Assembly (NCBI GenBank): GCA_963707465.1
Contig: CAVPQK010000013.1
Location: 682,001 to 746,000, forward strand
DNA: 64,000 nucleotides
Reading direction: 5' to 3'
DNA from: Bog-159 sp963707465
GTDB taxonomy: Bacteria; Acidobacteriota; Terriglobia; Bryobacterales; Bryobacteraceae
The notes beneath the pieces were generated by a model. The model worked only from the letters and a program-made list of their open reading frames with translations, had not been told where the DNA came from and ran no database searches. The position numbers and the translations under genes were made by a program. Position 1 is the stretch's first letter. Every line of letters begins with the position of its first letter. Shown piece after piece: positions 39,874 through 48,856 of this stretch.

Positions 39874-42800
39874 TCAGGAGGCGATACGGTGTGTTTCCCC
39901 GGCGCGCGCGGCCAACAGCGCCTGAATCGAAAGCGCCGGCGCGGGTCCGCCCAGCATGAAGCTCTGCGCCCGGTCACATCCCATGGCTTTGAGGTGCTGG
40001 AGTTGCGCGCTGGTTTCGACACCTTCCGCCACCGCGCGCATGCCCAGGCCATGCGCCAGCCCCACGATGGATTCCACCAGCGTGCGGGTGTTGTCCGCGC
40101 CATTCATCCGCTGCACAAAACGCCGGTCGATCTTCAGGTTGTCGATGGGCAGTTCTTCCAGGTAGCTCAAAGAGGAATAGCCCGTCCCAAAATCGTCCAG
40201 GGAAACGCTCACGCCCAAAGCCTTCAGTTCCTTGAGCTGCCGGGCGGTTTCCCGGATGTCTTGCATGAGCACGCTCTCGGTCACCTCCAGGTCCAGGTGC
40301 GACGCCTTCAGGCCCGTCTTGGCCAGCGTGGCCGCCACGGTCTCCGCCAAATCGCCGCGCGCGAACTGCACCGCTGAAGCATTCACCGCAACCTGCAGCG
40401 GACCATAGCCGGCGTCCCGCCACAACTTGCCTTGGCGGCAAGCGTCGCGCAGCACCCGCGCGCCGATCGGCACCACCAGCCCGGTTTCTTCGGCTATCGG
40501 AATCAGCACGGATGGCGGTACGCGTCCCAACTTCGGATTGTCCCAGCGCACCAGCGCCTCCACGCCCACCACCCGCCCGGTGGCCAGATCGAACTGCGGC
40601 TGGTAATGCAAGGATATTTCGTCGCGCTCCAGGGCGTAGTGGAGCTCCGTTTCGATCGCCAGGCGGCGGTTGGCGTCCTGGTTGATTTGCGGGTTCGACA
40701 TCTGGATCCGGCGCTTGCCCTGCCGTTTGGCGGCGCACAGCGCGCTGTCCGCCGCCCGCTGCAGGCCCGGCAGATCCGCGCCGTCCTGCGGGTACAGCGC
40801 GATGCCGATGCTGGCGCCCAGAAACACTTCGTTGCCCTTTACCGAAAACGGAGTGGACAACGTCTCCAGGATGCGCTCCGCCACGCGCATCGCGTCTTCC
40901 GGCGATCCCAGGTCGCTGAGGACCAGCATGAACCGGTCGCCGCCGCTGCGCGAAAGAGTCTCGGACTCGCGCAGGCAGCCGGTCAGCCGCTCCGCCGCCA
41001 TTTGAATCAATGCGTCCCCGGCCAGGTGCCCTAGTGTGTTATTGATGCGCTTGAAGCGGTCCAGATCCAGATATAACAGCGCTGCCATCCCGCCCTGCCG
41101 CCGGGCGCGCGCCAGGGCTTGGCGAAACTGATCTTCGCAGACCACCCGATTGGGCAGGCCCGTCAAAAGGTCGTGCGTCGCCTGGTGTACCAGTTTCTGT
41201 TCCATCCGCTTGCGCTCGGTGATGTCGGAGACCAGCCCGTCGCGGTAACGCTTCCCGTCACGCTCATGGACGTTCGCTGCGCGGCTGTGGAGCCAGACCC
41301 ATTGCCCGTCTTTCCGCAACAAGCGGTACTCCGTATCGATCGGCTGGCCATGCTCGAATAGCGCCCGGTAGGCGGCGGTCACCCGCGGCTGGTCGTCCGG
41401 ATGAATGCGGTTCAACCAGAACCCCGGTTGACAGACCTCCTCGGGCGTGTACCCGCTCAACGCCTCGCAGTTGGAACTGACAAACACCGGTTCGCCTGCC
41501 TCATCGGCCACCCACACGACATCCGGAAGGTTGGCCACCAGCCACCGGTACTTCTCCTCGCTTTTCTGCAGCGCCTCGCGGTCCTGCCGCCGGTGGGTGA
41601 TGTCGCGCGCAATCGTGGACGATCCCACGACTCTTGCCTGGCCATCCCGCACCGGGGACATCGTGAGCGAAACCTCGACTTGGCCGCCGTCGCGATTCAC
41701 CACGCGCGTCTCTAATTGCGAGATGGTTTCGCCGGTGCCGATTCGGTCCAGAAACCGCCGGGTTTCGCCGGTCCCGCCAACCGCCAGCATGGACATGGGC
41801 TTTCCCAGAATTTCCTCGGCGCGGTATCCGTACATCCTCTCGGCGCCCTTGTTCCAACTCAGGATCGCGCCATCCGGCGCGGCGCTGTAAATGGCGTCGG
41901 CGGCGGAATCCACGATCGACGCCAGCAGCGCTCTGGCCTCTTGCGCCTGCACCCGCGCGGTAATGTCCCGCAGGATGGCGGCGCTCGCCGTAATCTCCCC
42001 TTGCCCGTTCCGGATCGGGTAAGCCGAAATCGAGATATCGACGCGCTTGCCTTCCTTGGTTAGCCCGACACCGTCGAATTGCCCCACGCTCTCGCCGCGC
42101 TCCAGTTTTTCCCCGATCCATCTCAAGCTGGCTCGCTGGTCGGCGGGCGCCAGCATGGAGACCGGTTTGCCGGCAACCTCATCGCTGCGGTACCCGTAGA
42201 GTTGTTCCGCACCCCGATTCCAACTCACGATGACGCCGTCGCGCGTGCTGCTCACAATGGCGTCCTTAGAGTTTTCCACGATGGATGCGAGAAACGCCTT
42301 CGCTTCGTTCGCCGCGTGGCGCGCGGTCATGTCCCGCCGGATCGCAATGTATCTCCCGATCGCGCCGTCGGAATCCCGCACCGGGGTGACGGTAATGTCT
42401 TCTACGTATGCGCTGCCGTCCTTGCGGCGGTTGGCGACCTCTCCGCGCCACACGTTTCCAGTCATTACGGTTTCCCGTACTTGCTGCTGGAACGCGGACC
42501 CCAGGCTCGGTTTCTGCCGGCCGGGGTTGCTGCCGATTACCTCTTCGGCGCTGTAGCCCGTCATCCGCGTGTAGGCGGGATTCACGTACTCGATCGTGCC
42601 TTCGCTGTCGGTGATTACCACGGCATCGGTGGCTTCGTCGATCGCCCCCACAAAGCCGGCCCGCTCGACTGCCGCGCTCCGGTTCCTGGCGCATTGCGCC
42701 CGCGTCTGCACGGCTAACTCCGTGTGTTGGCGCATGGCCACGTGGACGGCCGCTATCAGCGCCAGCGCCAGCAACGCCATAGTAGCCGCGGCGGACTGCT

Positions 42801-43047
42801 GAAACGTGCCGTGCGACCCGATTTGATAGGCAAACCACGTTCCCGCACCCAAAAACGACACCTTGATCAACCCGGCCGAAATGCGGCGGCCGGAATTTCC
42901 CAGGATGGCGCTATTATTCCCCAGTTCACCCGCGTTTGCCGAAGGATTCGGATTCAGGAACATACCGGGTAACCGCCAACCCCTATGTGTTGGGAAATTC
43001 GGCACATAACGCTCTAAAGTATAGCCGGAACCGCTAATATCTTCCAT
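39874..43047 (-). CDS. PAS-GGDEF-EAL membrane protein, probable c-di-GMP phosphodiesterase
   Basis: A 1057-residue signalling protein. One or two membrane helices (about 55-105) are followed by four PAS domains (about 130-245, 250-375, 380-500, 505-620: e.g. AIDEATDAVVITDSEGTIEY, GYSAEEVIG, GYRSDEVAGKP, GYRAEEILGKP, GYTPEEVCQPG), a GGDEF domain and an EAL domain. The GGDEF signature is changed to SGGDRF, losing the catalytic Glu, so cyclase activity is unlikely; it may bind GTP as a sensor. The EAL domain keeps VEALVRW, the DDFGTGYSSLSYL loop 6, IKIDRRFV-type Lys and EGVET, as in active phosphodiesterases. The start codon has AAGGATAGG upstream, overlapped by an inverted repeat. Confidence 0.93.
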   Translation of the reverse strand: MEDISGSGYTLERYVPNFPTHRGWRLPGMFLNPNPSANAGELGNNSAILGNSGRRISAGLIKVSFLGAGTWFAYQIGSHGTFQQSAAATMALLALALIAAVHVAMRQHTELAVQTRAQCARNRSAAVERAGFVGAIDEATDAVVITDSEGTIEYVNPAYTRMTGYSAEEVIGSNPGRQKPSLGSAFQQQVRETVMTGNVWRGEVANRRKDGSAYVEDITVTPVRDSDGAIGRYIAIRRDMTARHAANEAKAFLASIVENSKDAIVSSTRDGVIVSWNRGAEQLYGYRSDEVAGKPVSMLAPADQRASLRWIGEKLERGESVGQFDGVGLTKEGKRVDISISAYPIRNGQGEITASAAILRDITARVQAQEARALLASIVDSAADAIYSAAPDGAILSWNKGAERMYGYRAEEILGKPMSMLAVGGTGETRRFLDRIGTGETISQLETRVVNRDGGQVEVSLTMSPVRDGQARVVGSSTIARDITHRRQDREALQKSEEKYRWLVANLPDVVWVADEAGEPVFVSSNCEALSGYTPEEVCQPGFWLNRIHPDDQPRVTAAYRALFEHGQPIDTEYRLLRKDGQWVWLHSRAANVHERDGKRYRDGLVSDITERKRMEQKLVHQATHDLLTGLPNRVVCEDQFRQALARARRQGGMAALLYLDLDRFKRINNTLGHLAGDALIQMAAERLTGCLRESETLSRSGGDRFMLVLSDLGSPEDAMRVAERILETLSTPFSVKGNEVFLGASIGIALYPQDGADLPGLQRAADSALCAAKRQGKRRIQMSNPQINQDANRRLAIETELHYALERDEISLHYQPQFDLATGRVVGVEALVRWDNPKLGRVPPSVLIPIAEETGLVVPIGARVLRDACRQGKLWRDAGYGPLQVAVNASAVQFARGDLAETVAATLAKTGLKASHLDLEVTESVLMQDIRETARQLKELKALGVSVSLDDFGTGYSSLSYLEELPIDNLKIDRRFVQRMNGADNTRTLVESIVGLAHGLGMRAVAEGVETSAQLQHLKAMGCDRAQSFMLGGPAPALSIQALLAARAGETHRIAS

Positions 43048-43049
43048 CC

Positions 43050-43061
43050 TATCCTTGGATA
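43050..43061. promoter_or_regulatory. Inverted repeat overlapping the RBS of the PAS-GGDEF-EAL gene
   Basis: TATCC-tt-GGATA lies three to fourteen bases upstream of the ATG at 43047 (reverse strand) and covers the Shine-Dalgarno AAGGA. A bound protein or the folded RNA could limit translation. Spacer sequence 43062-43243 is AT-rich on its left side and holds no gene. Confidence 0.3.
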
Positions 43062-43243
43062 TTTGATACTAAAATAATCGGAAATATATGAACCAGAAGT
43101 ACTTGTCAGCGAATTTCAGCAGAGCAATTATAAAGTGCTTTCAAATGGCGCGGAGCGTAACGGTGGCTCGGCGGAAGCTCTTGTGGAACCCGCGCCGCGC
43201 CGGTTGAAACGCCATTGAAACCTTTTTCTGCGATTCTGGATCT

Positions 43244-45616
43244 ATGGAGTCCTCTGTGACCGGTCCACTCGCCCCCGAAGAACTAAGCAAAATGAACGCC
43301 TACTGGCGCGCCGCGAACTATCTGTCGGTCGGCCAGATTTATCTTTACGACAACCCGTTGCTGCATGAGCCGCTCCGCATCGAGCACGTCAAGCCCCGCC
43401 TGCTGGGGCACTGGGGCACCACCCCCGGTCTCAATTTCATCTATGTGCACTGCAATCGGCTCATCCGGCAGCACGATCTGAATATGATCTACGTCACCGG
43501 CCCCGGCCACGGCGGTCCGGGTGTGGTCGCCAACACCTACCTGGAAGGCACCTACAGCGAGTATTACCCGCACATTTCGCGCGACGCGGAAGGCATGCGC
43601 CGCCTCTTCAAGCAGTTTTCTTTTCCGGGAGGTATTCCCAGCCACGTGGCGCCGGAAACGCCAGGCTCCATCAATGAAGGCGGCGAACTCGGCTACTCCC
43701 TGCTGCACGCTTACGGCGCAGTGTTCGACAATCCGGACCTGCTGGCCTGCTGTGTGGTGGGCGATGGCGAAGCCGAAACCGGCTCGTTGGCCACCAGTTG
43801 GCACTCCAACAAATTTCTGAACCCCGCGCGCGATGGCGCCGTACTTCCCATCCTGCACTTAAACGGTTATAAGATCGCCGGCCCTACCGTGTTGGCGCGC
43901 ATCCCGCGGGAAGAGTTGACCGACCTGTTTCATGGCTACGGCCACGAGCCAATTTTCGTGGAAGGCGACGACCCTGAGACGATGCACCAACTCATGGCCG
44001 CCGCGCTCGATGAAGTCCTCGCCCGCATCCGCGCGATCCAAAGCGAGGCCCGATCCGGCGCACCGCCCCAGCGCCCCCGCTGGCCCATGATCGTCCTGCG
44101 CACCCCCAAAGGCTGGACCGGCCCGAAGGTGGTGGACGGCCTTCAAATCGAAGGCACCTTCCGCGCGCACCAGGTGCCGCTCACCGAGTTGGCCACTAAG
44201 CCCGCCCACCTGAAGATGCTGGAAGACTGGATGAAGAGCTACCGTCCCGAAGAGTTATTCGACGCCGCCGGCACGCTCATCCCGGAGTTGCAGGAGCTCG
44301 CGCCCAAAGGCAAACGGCGCATGGGCGACAACCCGCACGCCAATGGCGGCCTGCTCCTCCGCGATTTGCAACTGCCGGACTTCTGCGACTACGCCGTAGA
44401 CGTGCCCAAACCCGGCACCGTCGTCGCCGAAGCCACGCGCGTGATGGGCAGGATGCTACGCGATGTGATGAAGCTCAACGCCGCAACCGCGAACTTTCGC
44501 GTGGTGGGCCCTGACGAAACCTCTTCCAACCGCCTCGACGCCTTGTTCGAGGTGACCAATCGCGAATCCATGGCCGAAATCTACGCGAACGACGATCACG
44601 TCGCGCCGGACGGCCGCGTCCTGGAGGTCCTCAGCGAGAATATGTGCCAGGGCTGGCTCGAAGGCTATCTGCTGACCGGCCGCCACGGATTCTTCTCCTG
44701 CTACGAAGCCTTCATCCACATCGTCGATTCCATGTTGAACCAGCACGCCAAGTGGCTGAAAACCACCCGCCACATCCCCTGGCGGCGGCCCATTGCGTCG
44801 CTTAATTACCTGCTCAGTTCGCACGTCTGGCGGCAGGATCATAACGGCTTCTCCCATCAGGACCCCGGCTTCATCGATCATGTGGTGAACAAAAAGGCGG
44901 AAATCGTGCGCATCTACCTGCCGCCGGACGCCAACACCCTGCTTTCGGTCATCGATCATTGCCTGCGCAGCCGGCACTATGTCAACGTTATCGTGGCCGG
45001 CAAGCAGCCTGCCCTGCAGTATCTCGATATGGAATCCGCCATCGAGCACTCCACCGCCGGCATCGGCATCTGGGAGTGGGCCTCCACCGACAACGGCGTC
45101 GAGCCGGATGTAGTCATGGCCTGCTGCGGCGATGTCCCCACGCTCGAAACCCTGGCCGCCGTCGACATCCTGCGCCGCAATTTGCCGGATCTGAAAATTC
45201 GCGTGGTCAATGTCGTGGACCTGATGACCTTGCAGCCTTCCACCGAGCATCCCCACGGCCTCCCCGACCGCGAATTCGATTCCATCTTCACCCCCGATAA
45301 ACCCATAGTCTTCGCCTTCCACGGCTATCCGTGGCTGATTCACCGGCTCACCTACCGCCGCACGAACCACGACAACCTGCATGTGCGCGGCTACAAGGAG
45401 GAAGGCACCACCACGACGCCGTTCGACATGACCGTGTTAAACGACCTCGATCGCTTCCATCTGGCCGGCGACGTCATCGACCGCGTGCCGCGCCTGCGCA
45501 ACATCGCCGCGCACGTCAAGCAGGATCTGCGCAACAAGCTGATCGAGCACAAGCGCTACATCATGAAGCACGGCGACGACATGCCGGAGATCCGCGACTG
45601 GAAGTGGCCCTACTAA
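43244..45616 (+). CDS. xfp: Xylulose-5-phosphate/fructose-6-phosphate phosphoketolase
   Basis: A 790-residue thiamine-diphosphate enzyme that splits xylulose-5-phosphate or fructose-6-phosphate with phosphate into acetyl phosphate and glyceraldehyde-3-phosphate or erythrose-4-phosphate. Hallmarks: GHWGTTPGLNFIYVHCNRLI, TGPGHGGPGVVANTYLEG, FSFPGGIPSHVAPETPGSIN and the ThDP/Mg motif GDGEAETGSLATSWHSNKFL; later SENMCQGWLEGYLLTGRHG and the C-terminal DMTVLNDLDRFHLAGDVIDR. Length is typical (about 790-800). The stop TAA overlaps the acetate kinase ATG by one base, so acetyl phosphate made here is passed on to ATP formation. Confidence 0.97.
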   Translation: MESSVTGPLAPEELSKMNAYWRAANYLSVGQIYLYDNPLLHEPLRIEHVKPRLLGHWGTTPGLNFIYVHCNRLIRQHDLNMIYVTGPGHGGPGVVANTYLEGTYSEYYPHISRDAEGMRRLFKQFSFPGGIPSHVAPETPGSINEGGELGYSLLHAYGAVFDNPDLLACCVVGDGEAETGSLATSWHSNKFLNPARDGAVLPILHLNGYKIAGPTVLARIPREELTDLFHGYGHEPIFVEGDDPETMHQLMAAALDEVLARIRAIQSEARSGAPPQRPRWPMIVLRTPKGWTGPKVVDGLQIEGTFRAHQVPLTELATKPAHLKMLEDWMKSYRPEELFDAAGTLIPELQELAPKGKRRMGDNPHANGGLLLRDLQLPDFCDYAVDVPKPGTVVAEATRVMGRMLRDVMKLNAATANFRVVGPDETSSNRLDALFEVTNRESMAEIYANDDHVAPDGRVLEVLSENMCQGWLEGYLLTGRHGFFSCYEAFIHIVDSMLNQHAKWLKTTRHIPWRRPIASLNYLLSSHVWRQDHNGFSHQDPGFIDHVVNKKAEIVRIYLPPDANTLLSVIDHCLRSRHYVNVIVAGKQPALQYLDMESAIEHSTAGIGIWEWASTDNGVEPDVVMACCGDVPTLETLAAVDILRRNLPDLKIRVVNVVDLMTLQPSTEHPHGLPDREFDSIFTPDKPIVFAFHGYPWLIHRLTYRRTNHDNLHVRGYKEEGTTTTPFDMTVLNDLDRFHLAGDVIDRVPRLRNIAAHVKQDLRNKLIEHKRYIMKHGDDMPEIRDWKWPY

Positions 45617-46812
45617 TGAAAATCCTCGTCCTCAACGGCGGCTCCAGCAGTTTCAAGAGCAGCCTGTACGATGTCGACGGCAATGAAGGCCCCGCCGCGC
45701 CTAATCCGCTGTGGGAGGCGCGCGTCGACTGGGAACACCATCCCGGCACCGCCGAAATCCAAATCAAAACGGCCGGCGCGGTCTCGACCCGCAGCGTCCC
45801 GGTGAAATCGCCGCTCGACTCCCTCGATCCCCTCATGGAAATGCTGCCCCACCGCAGCGAGATCCACGTGGCCGGACACCGTGTGGTCCACGGCGGGCGC
45901 GCCTTTCGGGAAAGCACCCGCATCACACCCGAGGTGCGCGCGGGAATCGCGCAAATGGCCAGCTTCGCTCCTGAGCACAACCGCCTGGAACTGGAAGCGA
46001 TCGAAGCCATGGAACGCCTTCTGGGGCCGGATGCCGTGCAGATCGCGGTCTTCGATACCGCGTTTCATGCCACCCTGCCGCCGCCCGCCTACGTCTATCC
46101 TGGACCCTACGAGTGGGTCGGCCAGGGCATCCGCCGCTACGGATTCCATGGCATCAGCCACCAATACACTTCGCGGCGAGCGGCCGCCATCCTGGGCCGG
46201 GATCTGGCCTCGCTGCGTATGATCACCTGCCACCTGGGCAACGGTTGTTCGCTGGCGGCCATCCGCGGCGGCGTCAGCATCGACACCACCATGGGCTTCA
46301 CGCCGCTCGAAGGCCTTATGATGGGCACGCGCTCGGGCACCGTCGACCCGGGCATCGTCATTCATCTGGTGCGCCATCTCGGCCTGAGCGCCGAACAACT
46401 GGACCGCGTGTTGAACAAGGAGTCCGGCCTGCTCGGCGTCTCCGGTGTCTCGGGCGACATGCGCGCCGTCCTGGCGGCCATCGACCGCGGCGACGTGCGC
46501 GCGCAACTGGCGCTCGATGTGTACGTGCACCGTTTGCGTTCAGAAATCGGCGCGATGATCGCCAGCCTCGGCGGACTCGACGCGCTGGTTTTCACCGCCG
46601 GGGTCGGCGAGAACAGCCCGCAGGTACGCGCGCAGGCAGTCGAGGCTTTTGCCTTTCTGGGAATCAAGCTCGACGCCGCGAAAAACGCGCAGTCCCCGCC
46701 TGACACCGACGTCGCCGCGCCGGACTCGGCCGTGCGCGTGCTCGTCGTGCACACTCAGGAAGAGTGGGAAATCGCCCGCGAGTGTTTCCGCGTGGCAGTC
46801 GCTGCGAAGTAG
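45616..46812 (+). CDS. ackA: Acetate kinase
   Basis: A 398-residue enzyme converting acetyl phosphate plus ADP to acetate plus ATP. ASKHA-fold motifs are present: LVLNGGSSSFKSSLYDV, the active-site GHRVVHGGRAF (Arg, His), VFDTAFHATLP (catalytic Asp), RRYGFHGISHQYTS, TCHLGNGCSLAAI, DTTMGFTPLEGLMMGTRSG and FTAGVGENSPQVR. Length is typical. The ATG at 45616 shares its A with the stop of the phosphoketolase gene; the longer frame from 45331 lies inside xfp and is rejected. With xfp it forms the phosphoketolase bypass yielding one ATP per acetyl phosphate. Confidence 0.96.
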   Translation: MKILVLNGGSSSFKSSLYDVDGNEGPAAPNPLWEARVDWEHHPGTAEIQIKTAGAVSTRSVPVKSPLDSLDPLMEMLPHRSEIHVAGHRVVHGGRAFRESTRITPEVRAGIAQMASFAPEHNRLELEAIEAMERLLGPDAVQIAVFDTAFHATLPPPAYVYPGPYEWVGQGIRRYGFHGISHQYTSRRAAAILGRDLASLRMITCHLGNGCSLAAIRGGVSIDTTMGFTPLEGLMMGTRSGTVDPGIVIHLVRHLGLSAEQLDRVLNKESGLLGVSGVSGDMRAVLAAIDRGDVRAQLALDVYVHRLRSEIGAMIASLGGLDALVFTAGVGENSPQVRAQAVEAFAFLGIKLDAAKNAQSPPDTDVAAPDSAVRVLVVHTQEEWEIARECFRVAVAAK

Positions 46813-46821
46813 AATGAAGGC

Positions 46822-47058
46822 ATGGTGACTTGGCAGGATTTCTTTGTCAGCAGCCCCGGGGTCTGCGGCGGTGAGATCTGCGCAGTTGGAACTCGCATTC
46901 CGGTGACGGTCATTCTCGATAACCTTGCCGAGGGATCGACGCGGGACGAGATCCTGCGCAGCTATCCGTCTCTCCGGGCTGAGCATCTTGACGCGGCGCT
47001 CGCATATGCCGCGGAGCTTGCGCACGAAGAGAGTCTGGTCCCGCTCCGAGCGAAATGA
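46822..47058 (+). CDS. DUF433-family antitoxin
   Basis: A 78-residue protein with the DUF433 pattern: VCGGEICAVGTRIPVTVILD, then LAEGSTRDEILRSYPSLRAE and HLDAALAYAAELAHEE. The family is a winged-helix-like antitoxin usually paired with a PIN-like DUF5615 toxin, which is the next gene. The stop overlaps the toxin ATG as ATGA (47055-47058). It starts nine bases after ackA, so it may be read from the xfp-ackA promoter. The frame is intact, whereas its toxin is frameshifted. Confidence 0.85.
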   Translation: MVTWQDFFVSSPGVCGGEICAVGTRIPVTVILDNLAEGSTRDEILRSYPSLRAEHLDAALAYAAELAHEESLVPLRAK

Positions 47059-47356
47059 ATTTCAAGATCGACGAAAACCTTCCGACCGAACTCGCAAACG
47101 ATCTACGGCAACTCGGACACGACGCGGATACTGTCCCTCCGAGGGACTGCGCGGAGCCAATGACCATGCGGTCGTGGAGGCCGCACGCGCCTCGGACCGC
47201 ATTTTAGTCACGCTCGACAAAGGCATTGGGAATGTTCGCAGGTTTTCGGTCGGCGAACACGCCGGTGTGGTCTTGTTTCGGCCGGATACTTCCGGCCGGA
47301 AGGCAGTCCCACCCGGATCCGGTTTCGTTAGCCGTCACGGTATGCGCACCAGTTAG
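47055..47356 (+). pseudogene. DUF5615 PIN-like toxin with a single-base deletion
   Basis: The first frame reads MNFKIDENLPTELANDLRQL and GHDADTVP, the standard opening of DUF5615 PIN-like toxins (Asp in IDENLP). Homology then jumps frame to SEGLRGANDHAVVEAARASD, RILVTLDKGIGNVRRF and GVVLFRP, ending at 47356. Adding one C to the CCC at 47135-47137 restores a protein of about 100 residues with the second acidic motif (TLDKGIG). The C-terminal part (GRKAVPPGSGFVSRHG) departs from the usual family ending, so further decay is possible. As it stands the translated product would stop after about 50 residues and lack half of the active site. Confidence 0.8.
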
Positions 47357-47375
47357 AATCGGCAGTGGAGATATC

Positions 47376-48854
47376 ATGGTCAGCCCGACTCGCGCAGTCG
47401 CCCTACTCGCCGTCGCCCTATCTGCGGCGCTGGCTCAGCCCATCCGCCTCCATCCCACCAATCCGCATTACTTCCTATTCCACGGCAAGGCCGTCGCCCT
47501 CATCGGTAGCGGCGAACACTACGGCGCGGTGATGAACGCCGACTTCGACTATCACCGTTACCTGACCACTCTGGCCGCCGAAGGAATGAATTACACCCGC
47601 CTGTTCGGAGGCAGCTACCGCGAAGTGCCCGCGCAATCGTTCGGGATCAAGCGCAACACGCTCGCGCCCGCTCCGGGGCGATTCGTCGCGCCCTGGGCCC
47701 GCAGCGAAACGCCCGGCTATGAAGCCGGCGGAAACAAGTTCGATCTGGACCGCTGGAACCCGGAATTCGTCGCGCGCTTCCGCGATTTTCTCTCCGAGGC
47801 AGCCAGGCGTAGCATCGTCGTGGAAGTGACGCTGTTCTCCTCCCACTACCAGGAGATCCAGTGGAAGATGAGCGCCCTGAACCCGGCCAACAACGTCAAC
47901 GCCACCGATGCCGTCGATTGGAAGAAGCTCCACACCCTGGATAACGGCAACATCCTCGCGCGCCAGGAAGCCTACACGCGCAAGCTGGTGCGCGAGGCCA
48001 ATGCTTACGACAACGTCATCTTCGAAATCCAGAACGAGCCGTGGTCGGACCGCACAGTCCTCGCCGATGTGGTGAACCCGTATCTACCGTTGCCGGCGCG
48101 AGACATGTATCCGAACTCGGTCGACGTGGCGGACGCGCTTTCCATCGCCTGGCAGGCGCGCGTGGCTGAGTGGATCTCGAGCGAGGAACGCGCGCTGCCG
48201 AACCGTCACCTGATCGCGCAGAACTATTGCAGTTTCCGTTTTCCGGTGCGGCAGCTTGTGCCCGGAGTGAGCATCGTGAACTTCCACTATGCCTACCCTG
48301 AGGCGGCCCTGCTGAATTATGGCCTCGGAAAGGCGATCTCATACGACGAAACCGGCTTCCTGGGCCGCGACGACGCGCTCTACCGGCGGCAGGCCTGGAA
48401 CTTCATGCTTTCGGGCGGCAGCGTCTTCGACAGCCTCGACTATTCGTTTTCGCCGGGTCACGAGGATGGCGGCGACACGGAGCCGAACGGTCCAGGTGGC
48501 GGCAGCCCCGCGCTGCGACGCCAGTTGCGTATCCTAAGCGATTTCCTGCGAAAACTGCCCTTGGAGAATCTCGCACCGGACACCCGCGTCGTCACACACG
48601 CCGCCGGCGTCTATGCGCGGGCCCTCTGCAATCCGGGGCGCGACTATGGCATGTACCTCGACGGCGCCGGCCCGGCCGAAATAACGCTCGAACTGCCGCC
48701 AGGCGACTACTCGGGAGAGTGGCTGAACGTCGAGACGGGCGAAAGCGCTCGCCCGGAAAACTTCCGCCACGCAGGCGGCGGAAGGATCCTGCGCTCACCC
48801 GAATTCCACGATGGCATCGCCCTCCGCCTGCGGCGCTCCGGTTATGATCGATAG
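47376..48854 (+). CDS. Secreted TIM-barrel glycosidase, cellulase-like
   Basis: A 492-residue protein with a signal peptide (about 1-20), then a (beta/alpha)8 barrel of the GH-A clan type: HPTNPHYFLFHGKAVALIGS, FDYHRYLTTLAAEGMNYTRL, the acid/base motif VIFEIQNEPW (Asn-Glu-Pro) and the nucleophile candidate ISYDETGF. A C-terminal beta domain (about 400-490: YGMYLDGAGPAEITLELPPG, YSGEWLNVETGE) resembles the putative collagen-binding domain that follows DUF4038 barrels. The exact GH family could not be set. ATG at 47376 with GTGGAG upstream; the longer frame from 47226 overlaps the toxin pseudogene. Two genes for a DUF362 and an unknown secreted protein follow closely. Confidence 0.75.
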   Translation: MVSPTRAVALLAVALSAALAQPIRLHPTNPHYFLFHGKAVALIGSGEHYGAVMNADFDYHRYLTTLAAEGMNYTRLFGGSYREVPAQSFGIKRNTLAPAPGRFVAPWARSETPGYEAGGNKFDLDRWNPEFVARFRDFLSEAARRSIVVEVTLFSSHYQEIQWKMSALNPANNVNATDAVDWKKLHTLDNGNILARQEAYTRKLVREANAYDNVIFEIQNEPWSDRTVLADVVNPYLPLPARDMYPNSVDVADALSIAWQARVAEWISSEERALPNRHLIAQNYCSFRFPVRQLVPGVSIVNFHYAYPEAALLNYGLGKAISYDETGFLGRDDALYRRQAWNFMLSGGSVFDSLDYSFSPGHEDGGDTEPNGPGGGSPALRRQLRILSDFLRKLPLENLAPDTRVVTHAAGVYARALCNPGRDYGMYLDGAGPAEITLELPPGDYSGEWLNVETGESARPENFRHAGGGRILRSPEFHDGIALRLRRSGYDR

Positions 48855-48856
48855 TG

